The notes: generated from the letters alone by a model not told the origin. Numbered from the stretch's first letter, positions 47,421 through 59,284 are shown. The stretch is 64,000 nt of DNA from Meandrina meandrites (GCA_963693305.1 OY855905.1:38040137-38104136); one strand, 5' to 3'. Made by a program: numbers and translations.

Positions 47421-50400
47421 TTACGCTGAGTAAACGAAATTGGTTTTGCTATTCCTTCCAGCGCCGTTTCCATCGTCATCTTCGATACAGTTCGAGGATT
47501 TGCCATACTTTGCAAACTCTACTGCCTTTCCATCTTCAGATGTCACGCATCGATTGGTGTTCTGGAGACAATAAAATAAAAAAATCTTGTTACTCAATAA
47601 AGATATTGAATAGTGTGACCGAATAATTAGTTTTTCACGTTTAATCTAGGTTTTCTATCCGCCTGAAAATACGAACCGAACTGTATGTGCTAATTAATGC
47701 GAAACATAGCCATCTTGTCTGGGTGAACAATTGTTCTCGTCCCCATAGCAGTTTTCGCTTCTCTTAGCCGGCAGGAAATGGGATTTTTGAATTAATTCGA
47801 ATTATTTTGATTGGCCGTTTAAAACAAAGAAATCTTGAGCGGAAGTAAAAGACGCCATGACTCTCCCATACATCACATAAAAACATCACGACTGCAAGTC
47901 CTAGAATCTAGGACTGGAAATCCTTCGTTTCTCGTGCCAAGGCCCTGCCGGCCAAGAGAAGCGGAAAGGGCTTTTGGGACGAGAATGAGTGAACAATCTA
48001 ATATTTGGATCCACAGTCAAGCCAGCCTAGTGCCCAGGCGTTCCCTTCCCGCTTACCGATTTCGCCATTCTCGTCCCCATAGCCCTTTTCGCTTCTCTTA
48101 GCGGGCTGGGACATTGGCACGAGAAACGAAGGGCTCTGGGGACATAGGGTTTTTGAATTAATTCGAATTTTTTTGATTGGCTGTTTGAAACAAAGAAATC
48201 TTGAGCGGAAGTAAAAACCGCCATGACTGTCCCACAGAGTCTTTAGAAACATCACGACTGCATACATGAAGACCGGAAGTCCTGGAATCTAGGACTGGAA
48301 ATCCTGGGTCCCCAGAGCCCTTCGTTTCTCGTGCCAAGGTCCCAGCCGGCTAAGAGAAGCGAAAAGGGCTATGGGGACGAGAATGCGATTTCGCGCGAAA
48401 TTTCGTGACGTCACCGAATGACACTGAGCCGGCACGCCAACCCGTTCCGAGTCCCTTACATAGCCTCGCATTCGCCAAGAGAGAGGAAGAGAACACCTAG
48501 GGACTATCCTACAGTCGAGACTGTGATGACAGACACCTCTACAGACACTTTTTCTTGTTCCAAGGGTGTCTGTTTTACGGGAGGCTCGAATTTGTTTTGA
48601 TTTTGTATTTGAATAAATTTTCCAATAATATTTGCATGCTATAACAGTTACAAGACTTATAGCGATTTTCAAAATGGTGCCGAGAGCTAATCACCGCAAG
48701 CGTCCCGCCCATCGGCTCTCTTTTGTTGCTACAAATCATAATAGATACGGTGACTGTCTTTTAGAGCGATTGGAAACAAGTGCTAAGAAGTTCTAGTATT
48801 TTAGCGTTTGACCCAATGCATCTTTTTTGCTGCACTATCTTTGAATTAACCTGAATCGCAAACACTTCATAGCCTTCTTTCTCTGCCAGCTCCTTGCATT
48901 CGCTGAAAACCTGCTTTACGTCCGCGATGTTTTTGATGACACCGAATGTCTTGGGGAAAATTCTTTTCTTCTTTGAGCGGCTCTCCTTGTAGCATCCCCT
49001 TGGCTTATGATCAATCACTAGAGGCAATCCGAAACAGCTTGTAGTTAGTATTTTAACTAAAATGTTGCTTTTTTAAGATACAATATCGTTTTGGACGAGC
49101 AAAATATGCCATCGAGGTAAGGAGGAGGTTAATAATTTTGCCATCGACCGAGTGTCGTGTGTTCCGGTAATTCAGGTTACACAGTATCCTACATACAGGT
49201 TTAACTGGATTTGTGATTTCAGGCTCCATTGACAGCCTTTTAGTAAACCCGCATCCCTTCACAGATCGGCTGGGAATCAAGCCTCGACACTACTCTGGCT
49301 AACATAAAACGAATCAATGGCTAACGAGTTCTGTTTGTTTTCTACACACCTTTCACGCAAGTGCACTTCTCCTGCTCAATTGCACATTCCTTTTCTATAT
49401 CTTGCGGTATAACGTCATGTGTTAATCTGAAGAAGGACAAGGGAATTTAAATTTCAGCCGAAAAAACATGAGGAGTGAAAATCATCAGCAAAGGATAGCA
49501 TCAGTTCCAGTCCATTTCAGTGATCTTACCTGACGAATTCATCCAGAGGACAGAACTCCTTACAGCCAGGCAGTACCAGCACACGGGGCTCATTTTGACC
49601 AAATCGATACATCACACGAACGTCCAGTTTATTTCTGAACAAAAAAGAAAAAAACATGATTAACCAATTATTGGATTACTGGATAAGTAACATCAAATAA
49701 AGCCGCAGTGTGCGCGGACTTCACAGGTTATTCACCAAATCTGCTAGCCAATGATAATGGGCTCAACAAAATATGCTCGAATGACGTCATTGCGTATACG
49801 CGTGATTCATACAAGAGCAAGGTAATAAATAGAGAAGCAGGTAGCAAGCCATAGCCACTTATAATTTTCATGATAATATAACCGCTGTCGGCGGTTGGAC
49901 AGACTATCGAACTCTATTAATTCTTTAGCGTTGATTTGGCTTTAACATTTCAGACTGATGACAGATTCTAATTTACGCCGACGCTTTAATATAAGATCGG
50001 TCAAGATCCGTGAGTGTCAGCTGATTGGTTCTCGCTCTACTGCAACAAATCAGGCACTGCATGCAGTGTAACGCCATCAGTAAGGAATTTTTTCGGGTCC
50101 AGTCTCTCAGGCCTAAGCAAATGATGTAAGGGGGTGAAAGGCTCTGGAAGAAAGACGTCTGCCTTTTTTTAGGCTAAAGGTCAGCCAATCTTTAAAGCTC
50201 TACTTACTCTTCAGATGAGAACAGTTCAACCATGACAGCGCTCGAGTAATCTGGTGAAACCCCATCGAATACTTGAAGAGCGCTCATAAATGCTGAAAGT
50301 GTGGTGTCGTGCTAGTGAAACAGAGGCAAGTAATTCAGAAAACCTCAAAACCTGGATGCCATAATTAAGCCTCGAATTCTTATGCATCAGAGGGACAGTA

Positions 50401-53400
50401 CACACTCATTCATCCTCGGAAACCCGGGGCTCCAACGGGGACGGGAAGGGAAGGGAGAGATTGGGAGCGGGAAAAAAGGAGGGGGGAGGGGAGGGGAAGG
50501 GAAAGGGTGATGTTAGCCCATGCAAATTGTAAAACGGTCCCCTGTTTAGAGTATGATTGTTCAGGGGACGAAAGAGAACGCTCCCAGAAAGATTCTGGAT
50601 TCTGAGTGAGCTTGGAAAGAAAGGATAGCGCGAGGTTACCGACACATTGAGCACCCCACATCACGAGAGGAAAAAAAAAAAAAACTTCAAAAAAGTGCAT
50701 GATATTACTGACAGTATGTAGCTTTATCTCCTAACATTTTTTGAATCACACTGCTAAAACTTTCAGTTCTTGATTTACTTTCTTCATGATCACTAACCTA
50801 TTGTTCTTGGAATAACTGGCTATCATCATCAGTTGAAGGATATGCCTAGAACTGAGTTAGTTCTTGTTATTTTACTTACAGCTGAATAGAGATAGACTTT
50901 TCTGACAGGTTCTTTGGCATGGCTCCTTTTCTGCGGTGATGAGTAGAGTTTCATGTTTTCAATCATTCTTCCCACAAGTGCACCTACATTAGAAATTGGG
51001 ATTTGCAAATAAATGAAAATAAAATCTCCTCCTGTCAGTATTATCGAACGTAATCACCGCAGAATGAAAGTAGCCGCTGCACAGAATCGAAGTGATTCAG
51101 TGCGAGAGACGTTGTACGAGCCGTTGTCATTTAGTAGTGGGGAAGGCTATTCTGCGAGCCTGCGAGCCGAAGCCTCGAGCCTCGAGCCTCGAGCCTCGAG
51201 CCCCTTTTTGCGAGCCTTGAAAGATTCCCGCCAAAAAATCCAAAAAAGGGCATAATGGCCTTTTATGGTATTTACACATGTCTGTGTTCATTTGTTCTGC
51301 ATCATGGCAGCGTGCGAGGATGATGGTGAGTTTTTCTCGTTTATCTATGAATTAAGCTTTAATTGCGCAGATATTTTAGCACTAATATTTGTACCATTTC
51401 GCTTTTGAATTATCAGATTTTGGCAGCTGCAATCTCACCGCAAGCGAGGTAAGATTTTCTTCTTTTTGCAAAAAGCTATTGTTTTTCCCGATCTGTCGGG
51501 CCGATCTTTAAGCTTGGTATTTATTTGTTTAGAATTGTTGAACAAGTTGCAAACGCGTTTATGTACAAGGATCGTAGGTGCACTGTTTATAGTGCAGTAA
51601 ACTGTAGTTAGAAAGCGAAGTAGGCTGGAATCTATCGAACTGTCAACTAAACCGGCTGATCGGTAGCGATCATAAAATGCGGTTTTTAGTGCAATCAAAT
51701 GCATATTCTCTTCCCTTACTAATTAAGCCCAATTTTTGTCCTTTTAGAAACCGGAAACCGTATAAAATACTTAGAAATAAAAGGCTGCTTATTTATTCGT
51801 TGCCTGTTTTGTCGCTAATCCCAACTATTTAGTAGTGGCCACCCAAAAGGTCATATGGACCTACCATAAAACAAACTAAAACGGCAACTACAATCCTACC
51901 CATATTCACCCGGTCCTAAATAAGCTCTCCCTGCACTTCCCAGACCTAGTAGTCGTATACCAACCTCCAGTGAGTCTCGCTTTTTCACGGGTGTTAAAAT
52001 TCCAACCCATGCCGTAGTTAGACACAGTTCCAATATCGTCATATGTTGTACCTTTTAAAACCCAGTCGGGCAGTTTCATATTGTGAGATTTCTAAGAAAA
52101 AAAGGCACACACTTCAGTCGGTTACGTCCCTCAACGACTATTGTTTTTTTTTTCGTTACAAAAATACTGAGTTATTTTTCTGGTTAAAATGGAAGTTGTT
52201 ACCACTGATTTTGTCAATCGATTGTAAAGTGCTGCCAGTTGTTCATTAATAAACAGCACAGCTGTAACTCATATTGATTAAAATTATACAGGTATTTATC
52301 TTTTAAGTTTTTGCAAAACATCTAGACAGTAAATGGTTGGAAAAATTATTTCTTTGGCGCTGTTTTTCAACTACTTCTAAACGTTGTCATGGGCTTTGTC
52401 TAAAGTATACGTTTGCTTAGCAAACCCTGTAACCAATCAGGAAATGAGAAACTGACACGGGGTAACTTATGATTGACTGGAAACTCATTCAAGAAAGTTA
52501 TATAGTCCTTGCAACTATATGCTTCGGAAACTGGTGCAGGCTCGGGCAACACGCGGGATTATTTTAGATGGATAGATTAAACTTTATTAAGTAAACGGAT
52601 AGCCTGGGAAACCCCATACTAATTTGGCGACACAAATTAATAGTAATAAAAACATCTAAAAAAGAGGATTTAGAAATAATTAAAGTTGCATAAAATAATT
52701 ATAATGAGCAGGGGGAACAGCCCTTGCAGCCATTGTCTATGAGTAAATTAATATCGCATTTGCGTATCTTTTTGCAAAAAGTAACCGTATTATAGCTAGG
52801 AGTGGAGAATGGCTATGCCCATGTGCATACTTAATTTTTTCTAAGTGATCTTTACCTCACAAATCAATGGGTCTCTAATTTTGAACATAGATGATACGTC
52901 AGTCTCCTGTCCACTGTTTTCAGAGACATAGGCCAGCAAATCCTGAAAAGCATAAATGAGGCAACATTGTTTATGATACCGTATATTCCGGTTAAAATGT
53001 CGCCCCTCCCCGTATCCCCCCTTCGTATATACGCCCTCCCCAACACCAATGATTAAATTCTATTATCATGTGAGCTCTACACAGTGGCATCGTTATACTA
53101 AAATTTCTGTTTCAGTTACAGTCTAAGGTGAGTAAATTAACGAACATCACGATGCCATTCTTGATGCTGACTCGTCCCCAGTCGTCTTCATATAACACGC
53201 GGCAAAGGAAGAGTTGCGCACCATCTCACCTTGCGCTCCCTTTCTCGGTACCCATCTCTCCCTGCGTTCTCCTTGCGCGCTGCATGAAGACGACTGGGGA
53301 CGAGTCAGTTCTTGATGTCCATGCAATTCGGCGCGGCCATTTAAAAGACTGGGGTTTCCTTTCTTATACTGGCTAACATGTTCTCTTGCTTAGCTCACTG

Positions 53401-56400
53401 CAAGTGAGGGTCCTGAGCTGGTTAAATTTTCCCGATCTCAACTCAGTCAACAGTTCAAAACAGCATATTCTGTCTGGTTCTAAGCTGTAAGGTTTAAAAC
53501 TCATTCAGACCCTCCTAGTTGTGTTATTGAGTATCGTCCAGTAAAACAACACGATCATTCCGTTTTGTTTCTCACTCAAGTCAATATCGGCTAATGGATT
53601 CTCACCTTGTACTGCAATGACATTTTTATGTACCCAGGCTGCATTTTGCCGGAATCAAGAAGTTTAAAAAAGCGAGGGCAGGGATAGTCAAAAACCGCAA
53701 GAAGCTAAGAGAGAACAAAACAAATAGTTAGTTTAAAGCAAACATTTAAACTACCATTGAAAAAATTTTCATTACACCTGTCTGTTTCATAGTTCGGTTC
53801 CTTGACCTAATTATTCGACCCTACTTAGGTCGAGGGCACCTGCAGCTATGTGCTCTATACTGCCATTTGCGCGCCAAATGGAGATTGGCATGGAACACGA
53901 GATCGGGACGTTGGACGTGCATGCATGGCCAGAACATGGGTTGTTGAAAATTTTTCATCATTTTTCAGTAATATAATTTTAGCTATTTAGCTTTTGAAAC
54001 ATTTACAAGAAAACACTAGATGAGGCAACAATGAGCGATGATCCAAAGTAAGAAACTTACATAATCTTCTTTCAAAGGTACCACATGGATTCCTATTGGT
54101 TGCCAGTCTAAATTATCCCGCCATATCTGAAGATAAACACAAAATACATTCGCTTACATATACGATATACTTTACATATACTATATACTGCAAAGCGCAA
54201 TGTGTCGACATGATAAATGCGGAAAAAATGATAAGTGAAGCACTGAGCCTTGCTGTTATGGCGGGACGTGTCACACATAAGAACCTGGTATATCAAGTAA
54301 CCTCGCTCACCACAAGTCCCCCATAGCTCAGTGGTTAGAGCGTCCAATCGGTATCGAGAAGGTCACGGGTTTGACTCAGCTCAGAAAACGTTTCTTCGAG
54401 TTTTCGACTTGACGACGCTACTTCATTTATTAAACAGAATAAGTCCAAAGACAGCCGCTACTATTGCCCAAAAATAATGTAATAACGTAATAAGAATTGA
54501 AGCAAAAATACACGTAAGCCTCTGAGTAAGGGTTGAAGTCCTATTAGTCAAGAGTCATCTTCTCTGTGGTTTGTTAGCGCCGGCCATATGTACACCACTT
54601 CGTTACATGATCACTAAGTAAAAGCCAGTAAAATAGAAACACAACCATGTTTCTTTTAGTTAATCAAATTCCGCTGTAGACTTGCAGAGTCGTTTACCTG
54701 ATGGCCTTTTGGTGGGTACAAGCCATTAAGCTGTGTCTGTGCACTCATTAATGTACGTTCTATATCAGTGCTCCGAATGTAGATCTGCGAGGAAATAAAT
54801 ACAATACCTTGTTAAGTTTTTTTGCAGGGTGCCTTTCTCCTCCGCACAGGCTCATAGGGGTTTTAGGTGGGGTTGGGGGGGGGGGGGGGGGGGAGAAAAT
54901 GAAGAAAGAAAGGAATTAAGAACGAAGGAAGGAAGGGACTGAGGAAGGAAGGAAGAAAATGAACTGCTTGCTTACCTCTCTGTGAATGTAAGTAGAGTTC
55001 AGTAGCTTGTAATGTTCAACATATCGGCACTTCAACATTTTACCAAGGCCATATTCTTGACGCATTCCTTTCTGAAATTTTGCAATTATGCCATGGCATT
55101 AATGAAGCATGACCTGAAGTACAGCCCAAAGATACGTACAGCTAGTAAATGTAATTCGAAAACGTGAATGAAAACAACTGTGCTTGAAATATTAAGTAAA
55201 GATTCCTTTTTTTTCTTTCAGAAAACTTGTCTTGATCTCACAAAAATTTCGCGATTTGCGAGGATTAAATTATTGTTTAACTGACTTGTGTTAACATTCC
55301 CATTCCCTGAGGCCAAACGTCTTCTTGGTATGGATCCGTTGGATAAATATGAGTAGGAGCGCGGTCGCCATGGCGATAAACCTGCAAGAAAAGAAGCAGG
55401 ACATGACTCTAGTCATTTCTTGTTTCTCCATGCTGATGCTGCTAAATAATTAACGATTGGAAGAGAGAATAAGTTAATTGTTGTTTCTTAATGGGTGCTG
55501 TAGCACAAGCCCTTTCTTTGGACTGAAGGAATTTATCGCATGATGACAAAATAAACGGTTTACTGAAAAACTTCAATAGAAATATTAAAACTAAAGTTGT
55601 CCGACGATTCGATGTAGCTAACATCATTATCAAGATAAAGTGTTGTATCGTGGTGTGAATGTAAATTAGTTTGTGGAATTCGAAAATAGTATAATAGACA
55701 TTTGCTGCATGATTATGTAAATAGTTTCGCGCGGATGGAATCACTTTGCACCTTTAAAGTTGGCTTTAGGTCTTGAATAATCAGCATTTATGCTGAGACA
55801 ATCAAATTTGCTGCGGCATTTCTTTAGAACTGAGAAGTTGTTAATTAGCTTCGGCTTTGAGATCCCGTGTGTGTTCAACATGTGCTTTCATGTTGATATG
55901 GATTACAAACAATCTCACAAGAAAATTTTGTCAAGTTCAGTAAATTTTCTTTCTAGAATTTTTTTGCGTCTGAGAAGCCATTTGGAATAATAACATAGTA
56001 TCATCGCGTTTTGATGTCGCTCTCGATTTTTTTTTTCTACTGCTTTGGGGCCGGGTTAGGGTTAGGCGTTCTATGTCATAAGAGGGTCTGAATGGGGTAA
56101 ACCGACTATCGACAAAGGGCGAAAAATATTACTGACTATCGACGAAACGAGGAAAATTGTCATTTTTCGGTAATAGGGCCTAAAAAAGGGTATCAATTTT
56201 CGTTTTCTTTATCCTTAAACGAGGGCAGACAAAATGTAAAATGTATTTATTTTTTGTATTTATTTACATCACAACACAAAGAAATTTGCATTGGGATGTA
56301 AATTGAAAAACGGTCAGCAAAGTTGTTAAGACGGAATCCGCCACGACTTCGAGTAGTTGTTGGACAAAATTATGTACCAAGATTATTTACACCTTATTGC

Positions 56401-58064
56401 AAGCTTTTGTGTTACTGCTTCAAATATCTTATCAAAAGAAATCTTTTCTAACAACACCAAACATCGAAAACCAATCTCGAAGTTCCGCTGAATTCCACTA
56501 AATCGCTTAAAAGACGCGAGCTTTTGCCTATAGCTTGTGAACATTAAATTTCATTTCTCAGGCTCTGATAAGAAATTGTTGTACCAAAATTATTTACACC
56601 TTATTGCAAACTTTTGTGTTACTGCTTCAAATATCTTATCAAAAGAAATCTTTTCTAACAACACCAAACACCGAAAACAAATTTTGAAATTTCACTGAAT
56701 TCCACTGAATCGCTTAAAGACGATTTTACAAAATGGCTGCACGTGCATGAGAATTTCCCTATAGCTTGTGAACTTTGAAATTCATTTTCTAAGACTCTGA
56801 TAAGAAATTGTTGTTGGTGTTATCAGTGATAATTACTTACATCTTTACCTTTTATTTAGGGTAGAAAATAACGCAATAGGATTTAAATTATTCTGGTACT
56901 CGATTTTTGTCCAACTTAAATAAATATTACTCGACTTGCTGGTGGATTCCGTCTTAAACATTTCATCGTTTCCTAGTCAGTTCGATATGATCGGTGGAAT
57001 TAATTAGCATCAAAACTGAATTGCTAAAAGGCACCAGCGTAGCAAAATAAATTTACAACATACTGAAACTTGATCAAGTGTCTTGAATATCAGTTATGGT
57101 TATATGGCTAAAGAAAATTAAATTTGATAAAACGAAAAACGATCTATTGGGGGAAAGGCATATTCTGTAAGAGTGTTCAGGCTTCCGACAAAAGCACTGT
57201 AATTGAAACAATGGGGCGTTTTACTGAACAATACGGGCAAGTTAAAATTACTTATGTGCTCGTTAGAGAGAACAAAAGAATAAATAAAAATATACAAAAG
57301 GTGTCTTTCACAGAGCCGTAGCTACAATCTTGTACAAAGCTAGTTGAAACAGACACATTAAGCGTATTTTTCTCAAGTTTCTTGACTTACAGGCGCGTAA
57401 AGGTATTTCATCCCCCTCTCCCCCTACTCAATGTTTTTTCATGGGGTTTGTTGTTCGCTACGCTTTGTTTGCACGACACGACAGCATTGACAACATTGAA
57501 ATGGGTGGAGGGGGGTTGAAAACCGATCGGTGGTTCTCAAATTAGTGGATACTTGGCCAAGTGTTTTAAAAGTTTGGTCCAAGATTGTAGCACGAGGAAA
57601 ATTGGAAAAATTGGAAAAATGTCATGGAAAATGCTAAAAAGAGCATTTCTGAGCCTCTAGATTTCAAAATTTTCTGGGCGGGCATGCCCTAAGACGCCCC
57701 TTCGGTGCTCGAAACTCGCCTCGTCTTGTTCTGAAGTCTGGCTACGGCCTTGTTTCACAGCTGTTAATAATAACAGAACTAATTCGTTCGCAACTGATCC
57801 TCGTCAAGGTGAGTCGTCAAACGTCTATATTCAGTAAAAAGTATAGCATCTTAAAAACGAGGTTTATACTCCCAACATGTTTAAATGATTGTAGTATATA
57901 TTTTGTTCAGTCGCCCTTGTAGGTTATTGCATTTTAAAGCATTTACTCACCACATTTACCATTACAAGTTTTCGCTGATCAGCCTCGCATGTAACATAAG
58001 TTAGGTGTTGGCAGCAGAACAGGAACCCGACAAGGTAACAGAGATACAAATAATGGCGATCCAT
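47421..58064 (-). CDS. Secreted histidine acid phosphatase with C-terminal Cys module, copy 3 (14 exons)
   Basis: Third paralogue, in tandem with copy 2. Exons 1 to 14: 57951-58064, 55286-55381, 54976-55071, 54698-54784, 54061-54126, 53606-53704, 52856-52942, 51965-52091, 50880-50983, 50208-50311, 49530-49634, 49350-49426, 48851-49017, 47421-47561 (489 residues). All exon lengths equal copy 2 and phases match, with no stop. The active-site motif is RHGDRAP instead of RHGDRSP, a change at a position outside the catalytic His/Arg pair; [12 protein letters not shown] and SAHDTTL are unchanged. Exon 1 ends with GTG (Val) where the others have GCG (Ala). The exon 13 donor is the weak GTTAAT. Introns carry several copy-specific MITEs, a SINE and a foreign first exon. 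TATA-like TTTTATATTC lies about 65 bp upstream of the ATG. Confidence 0.88.
47732..47988. mobile_element. 257-bp CTCGTYCCCA-family MITE; 9-bp duplication and empty site in copy 2
   Basis: Left end TGTTCTCGTCCCCATAGC, right end TTTTGGGACGAGAATGA. Direct repeat GTGAACAAT at 47723-47731 and 47989-47997. Copy 2 intron 13 (29978-30002) has TTGTCTGGGTGAACAATCTA with a single GTGAACAAT, the empty site. Confidence 0.9.
48066..48385. mobile_element. 320-bp CTCGTYCCCA-family MITE with 9-bp duplication
   Basis: CATTCTCGTCCCCATAGCCC and its reverse complement begin arms of about 85 bp. Direct repeat CGATTTCGC at 48057-48065 and 48386-48394. Lies 77 bp from a sister element at 47732-47988, both in intron 13 of copy 3. 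Confidence 0.9.
50425..50510. repeat. G-rich low-complexity tract in intron 9 of copy 3
   Basis: GGGAAGGGAGAGA / GGGGAGGGGAGGGG purine-rich run, not seen at this density in the other copies. Confidence 0.8.
51171..51203. repeat. (CTCGAGC)n heptamer repeat
   Basis: Four tandem copies of CCTCGAG, a self-complementary heptamer core, preceded by GCGAGCCTGCGAGCC. Part of the promoter-like segment before the candidate exon at 51304. Confidence 0.85.
51304..51448 (+). other. Candidate foreign first exons (5' end of a gene or transposon) in intron 8 of copy 3
   Basis: ATG at 51304 opens a 22-nt exon (51304-51325, MAACEDD) with a GGTGAG donor. A TTATCAG acceptor then opens a 32-nt exon (51417-51448) that keeps the frame ([11 protein letters not shown]) and ends with a GAG|GTAAGA donor. 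Upstream is a TTCCCGCC box. No continuation was found in the next 500 bp. Either the 5' end of a mobile element or a retained promoter fragment; the product is not recognised. Confidence 0.35.
53167..53308. mobile_element. 142-bp CTCGTYCCCA-family MITE; 9-bp duplication and empty site in copy 2
   Basis: CTGACTCGTCCCCAGTCGTC and its reverse complement form 25-bp ends. TTCTTGATG flanks both sides (53158-53166 and 53309-53317). Copy 2 has a single TTCTTGATG followed by CTCATGCAATTCTG near 34415-34440, and copy 1 likewise near 22310. Confidence 0.95.
54316..54400 (+). mobile_element. tRNA-derived SINE head in intron 4 of copy 3
   Basis: CCCCCATAGCTCAGTGGTTAG contains an A-box-like TAGCTCAGTGG; a B-box-like GGGTTTGACTC follows about 35 bp later. 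No matched acceptor stem, so a SINE rather than a tRNA gene. Absent from copies 1 and 2. Confidence 0.72.
56330..56953. mobile_element. 624-bp MITE with TTAA target site and internal 207-bp tandem duplication; empty site upstream of copy 2
   Basis: Ends GACGGAATCCGCCA and TGGTGGATTCCGTC within longer imperfect inverted repeats; TTAA at 56326-56329 and 56954-56957. Copy 2 reads AAAGTTGTTAAACTATTCATC (38211-38230) with one TTAA and no insert. Inside, the segment from 56374 repeats from 56581 (GTACCAARATTATTTACACC). Confidence 0.93.
57314..57752. mobile_element. 439-bp element with 8-bp target duplication in intron 1 of copy 3
   Basis: Ends AGCCGTAGC and GCTACGGC(CTTG), flanked by TTTCACAG at 57306-57313 and 57753-57760. 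Copy 2 has a single TTTTACAGCTATT at the matching place (38760-38772). An 8-bp duplication fits hAT-type elements. Confidence 0.85.
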
Positions 58065-58735
58065 GTCTGCGTACTCTCCACGAATGCTGTTTTTGCTTCG
58101 ACCAACAGAATATAAAACTGCCTAACCAAACGTTGTCGGTAAAGTTCTAAAACAACTTTGCCACGTATTGAAACCTCAATCAGTTTTATCTTTACATCTT
58201 AATTGTCTGAAACCAAGCTATACCAATTATGAAACCGATCATACTGAATTTTTAACCATAAGTGCTTTTGTCTTTTGTTTCTGTAACTAAGTGATACCCA
58301 TGTTAAAGAATATTGCTCGCGGCATTATTCCTGCCTCTGTTTTTAAGTTTTTTTAATAAATCAACTGGCCACACGCTTTTCATTGCTTTTACGTGTGAGA
58401 ATGATTCAGTTCGTCTAGTGTGGTCCCGGTCAAAGACTTTTTACATTTGAAGTCTAGAAGGAAGCTCGAAAAAAACCCTTTGCTTAAAAACTGCGCCTAA
58501 TTTTTTAAGGCCAAAACTCTCGCCCTGACAACTCCCAATTTATTCCGTCGTAGCAATTTTCATGAGAATTTATAACACGTTCTTTCTCTCGTGGTTTTAA
58601 ATATTTTAAATACTAGTTCAAACTGATCTTTATCGTGTGGTGAAATCTTATTCAGTTTTAGGGTTCGTATGCTTGGAAGAAAACGACAAAACAGGTCGTT
58701 ATTGGAAAACGATACGGAAGGCAATAATAATAATA
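58065..58735. promoter_or_regulatory. Upstream region of acid phosphatase copy 3
   Basis: Proximal sequence to about 58170 matches upstream of copies 1 and 2, including the TATA-like block. The distal part (58355-58715) matches 46640-47012. Nothing coding. Best available template for the ancestral promoter of copies 2 and 3. Confidence 0.5.
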
Positions 58736-58746
58736 ATAAGTAATGG

Positions 58747-58890
58747 TAATAGGACTGAGTGGAGTCCAATTCGGTCTGTAATCATACGAGTGATTAACAA
58801 AATCGGACGACCGCGTAGCGGGAGTCCGATTTGTTTAATCACGAGTATGATTACAGACAGAATTGGACGACACAAAGTCCTATTGCCAAT
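58747..58890. mobile_element. Near-palindromic hairpin repeat
   Basis: TCCAATTCGGTCTGTAATCA at the left pairs with its complement at 58845-58868 (TGATTACAGACAGAATTGGA, one mismatch); arms of about 46 bp surround a GACCGCGTAGCGGGA loop, extended outside by AATAGGACT / AGTCCTATT. A repeat I recognise as common in coral sequence. Confidence 0.8.
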
Positions 58891-59067
58891 TAATCATAAG
58901 TATAACAAAATTCGAGAAAGAAAAATAGATAAAGCGAAGCCTGCTAAGGACTTATCATCACTAAGGAAAAAAGCCATAGTGGAAGCTGAAGGTTTTAGGA
59001 ATATCAAGGAGTATTTAGTCACAACAAGGAACCAAGTAAAGAGCGCGCGCATGCGCAGCACGCGAAC

Positions 59068-59202
59068 TTTGTTATTGGACACCTTGTTATTGGACACCTT
59101 GTTATTGGACACTTTGTTATTGGACACCTTGTTATTGGACACTTTGTTATTGGACACCTTGTTATTGGACACCTTGTTATTGGACACTTTGTTATTGGAC
59201 AC
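59068..59202. repeat. 15-bp minisatellite, nine units
   Basis: Nine copies of YTTGTTATTGGACAC, differing only by C/T at the unit start, bounded by GCGCGC-rich segments. The unit length is a multiple of three, so an open frame (LLLDT repeated) appears, but no gene is supported. Confidence 0.93.
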
Positions 59203-59284
59203 TTAAGCCGCGCGCGCTCCAATTTGGTAAAAAATAGGGCGTGCTAATAACCAATCAGAATCGAGAATTTTGTTATAGTTGTGA

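Noticed and set aside
54316..54400. Functional tRNA gene
   Set aside because: A- and B-box-like motifs are present but the acceptor stem does not pair and the 3' part diverges; a SINE head.
59068..59202. Possible CRISPR-like array
   Set aside because: Units are contiguous 15-mers with no spacers, in a eukaryotic genome; a minisatellite.
58637..59206. 189-codon ORF through the hairpin repeat and minisatellite
   Set aside because: Composed of a palindromic repeat and LLLDT repeats; no start context or homologous domain.
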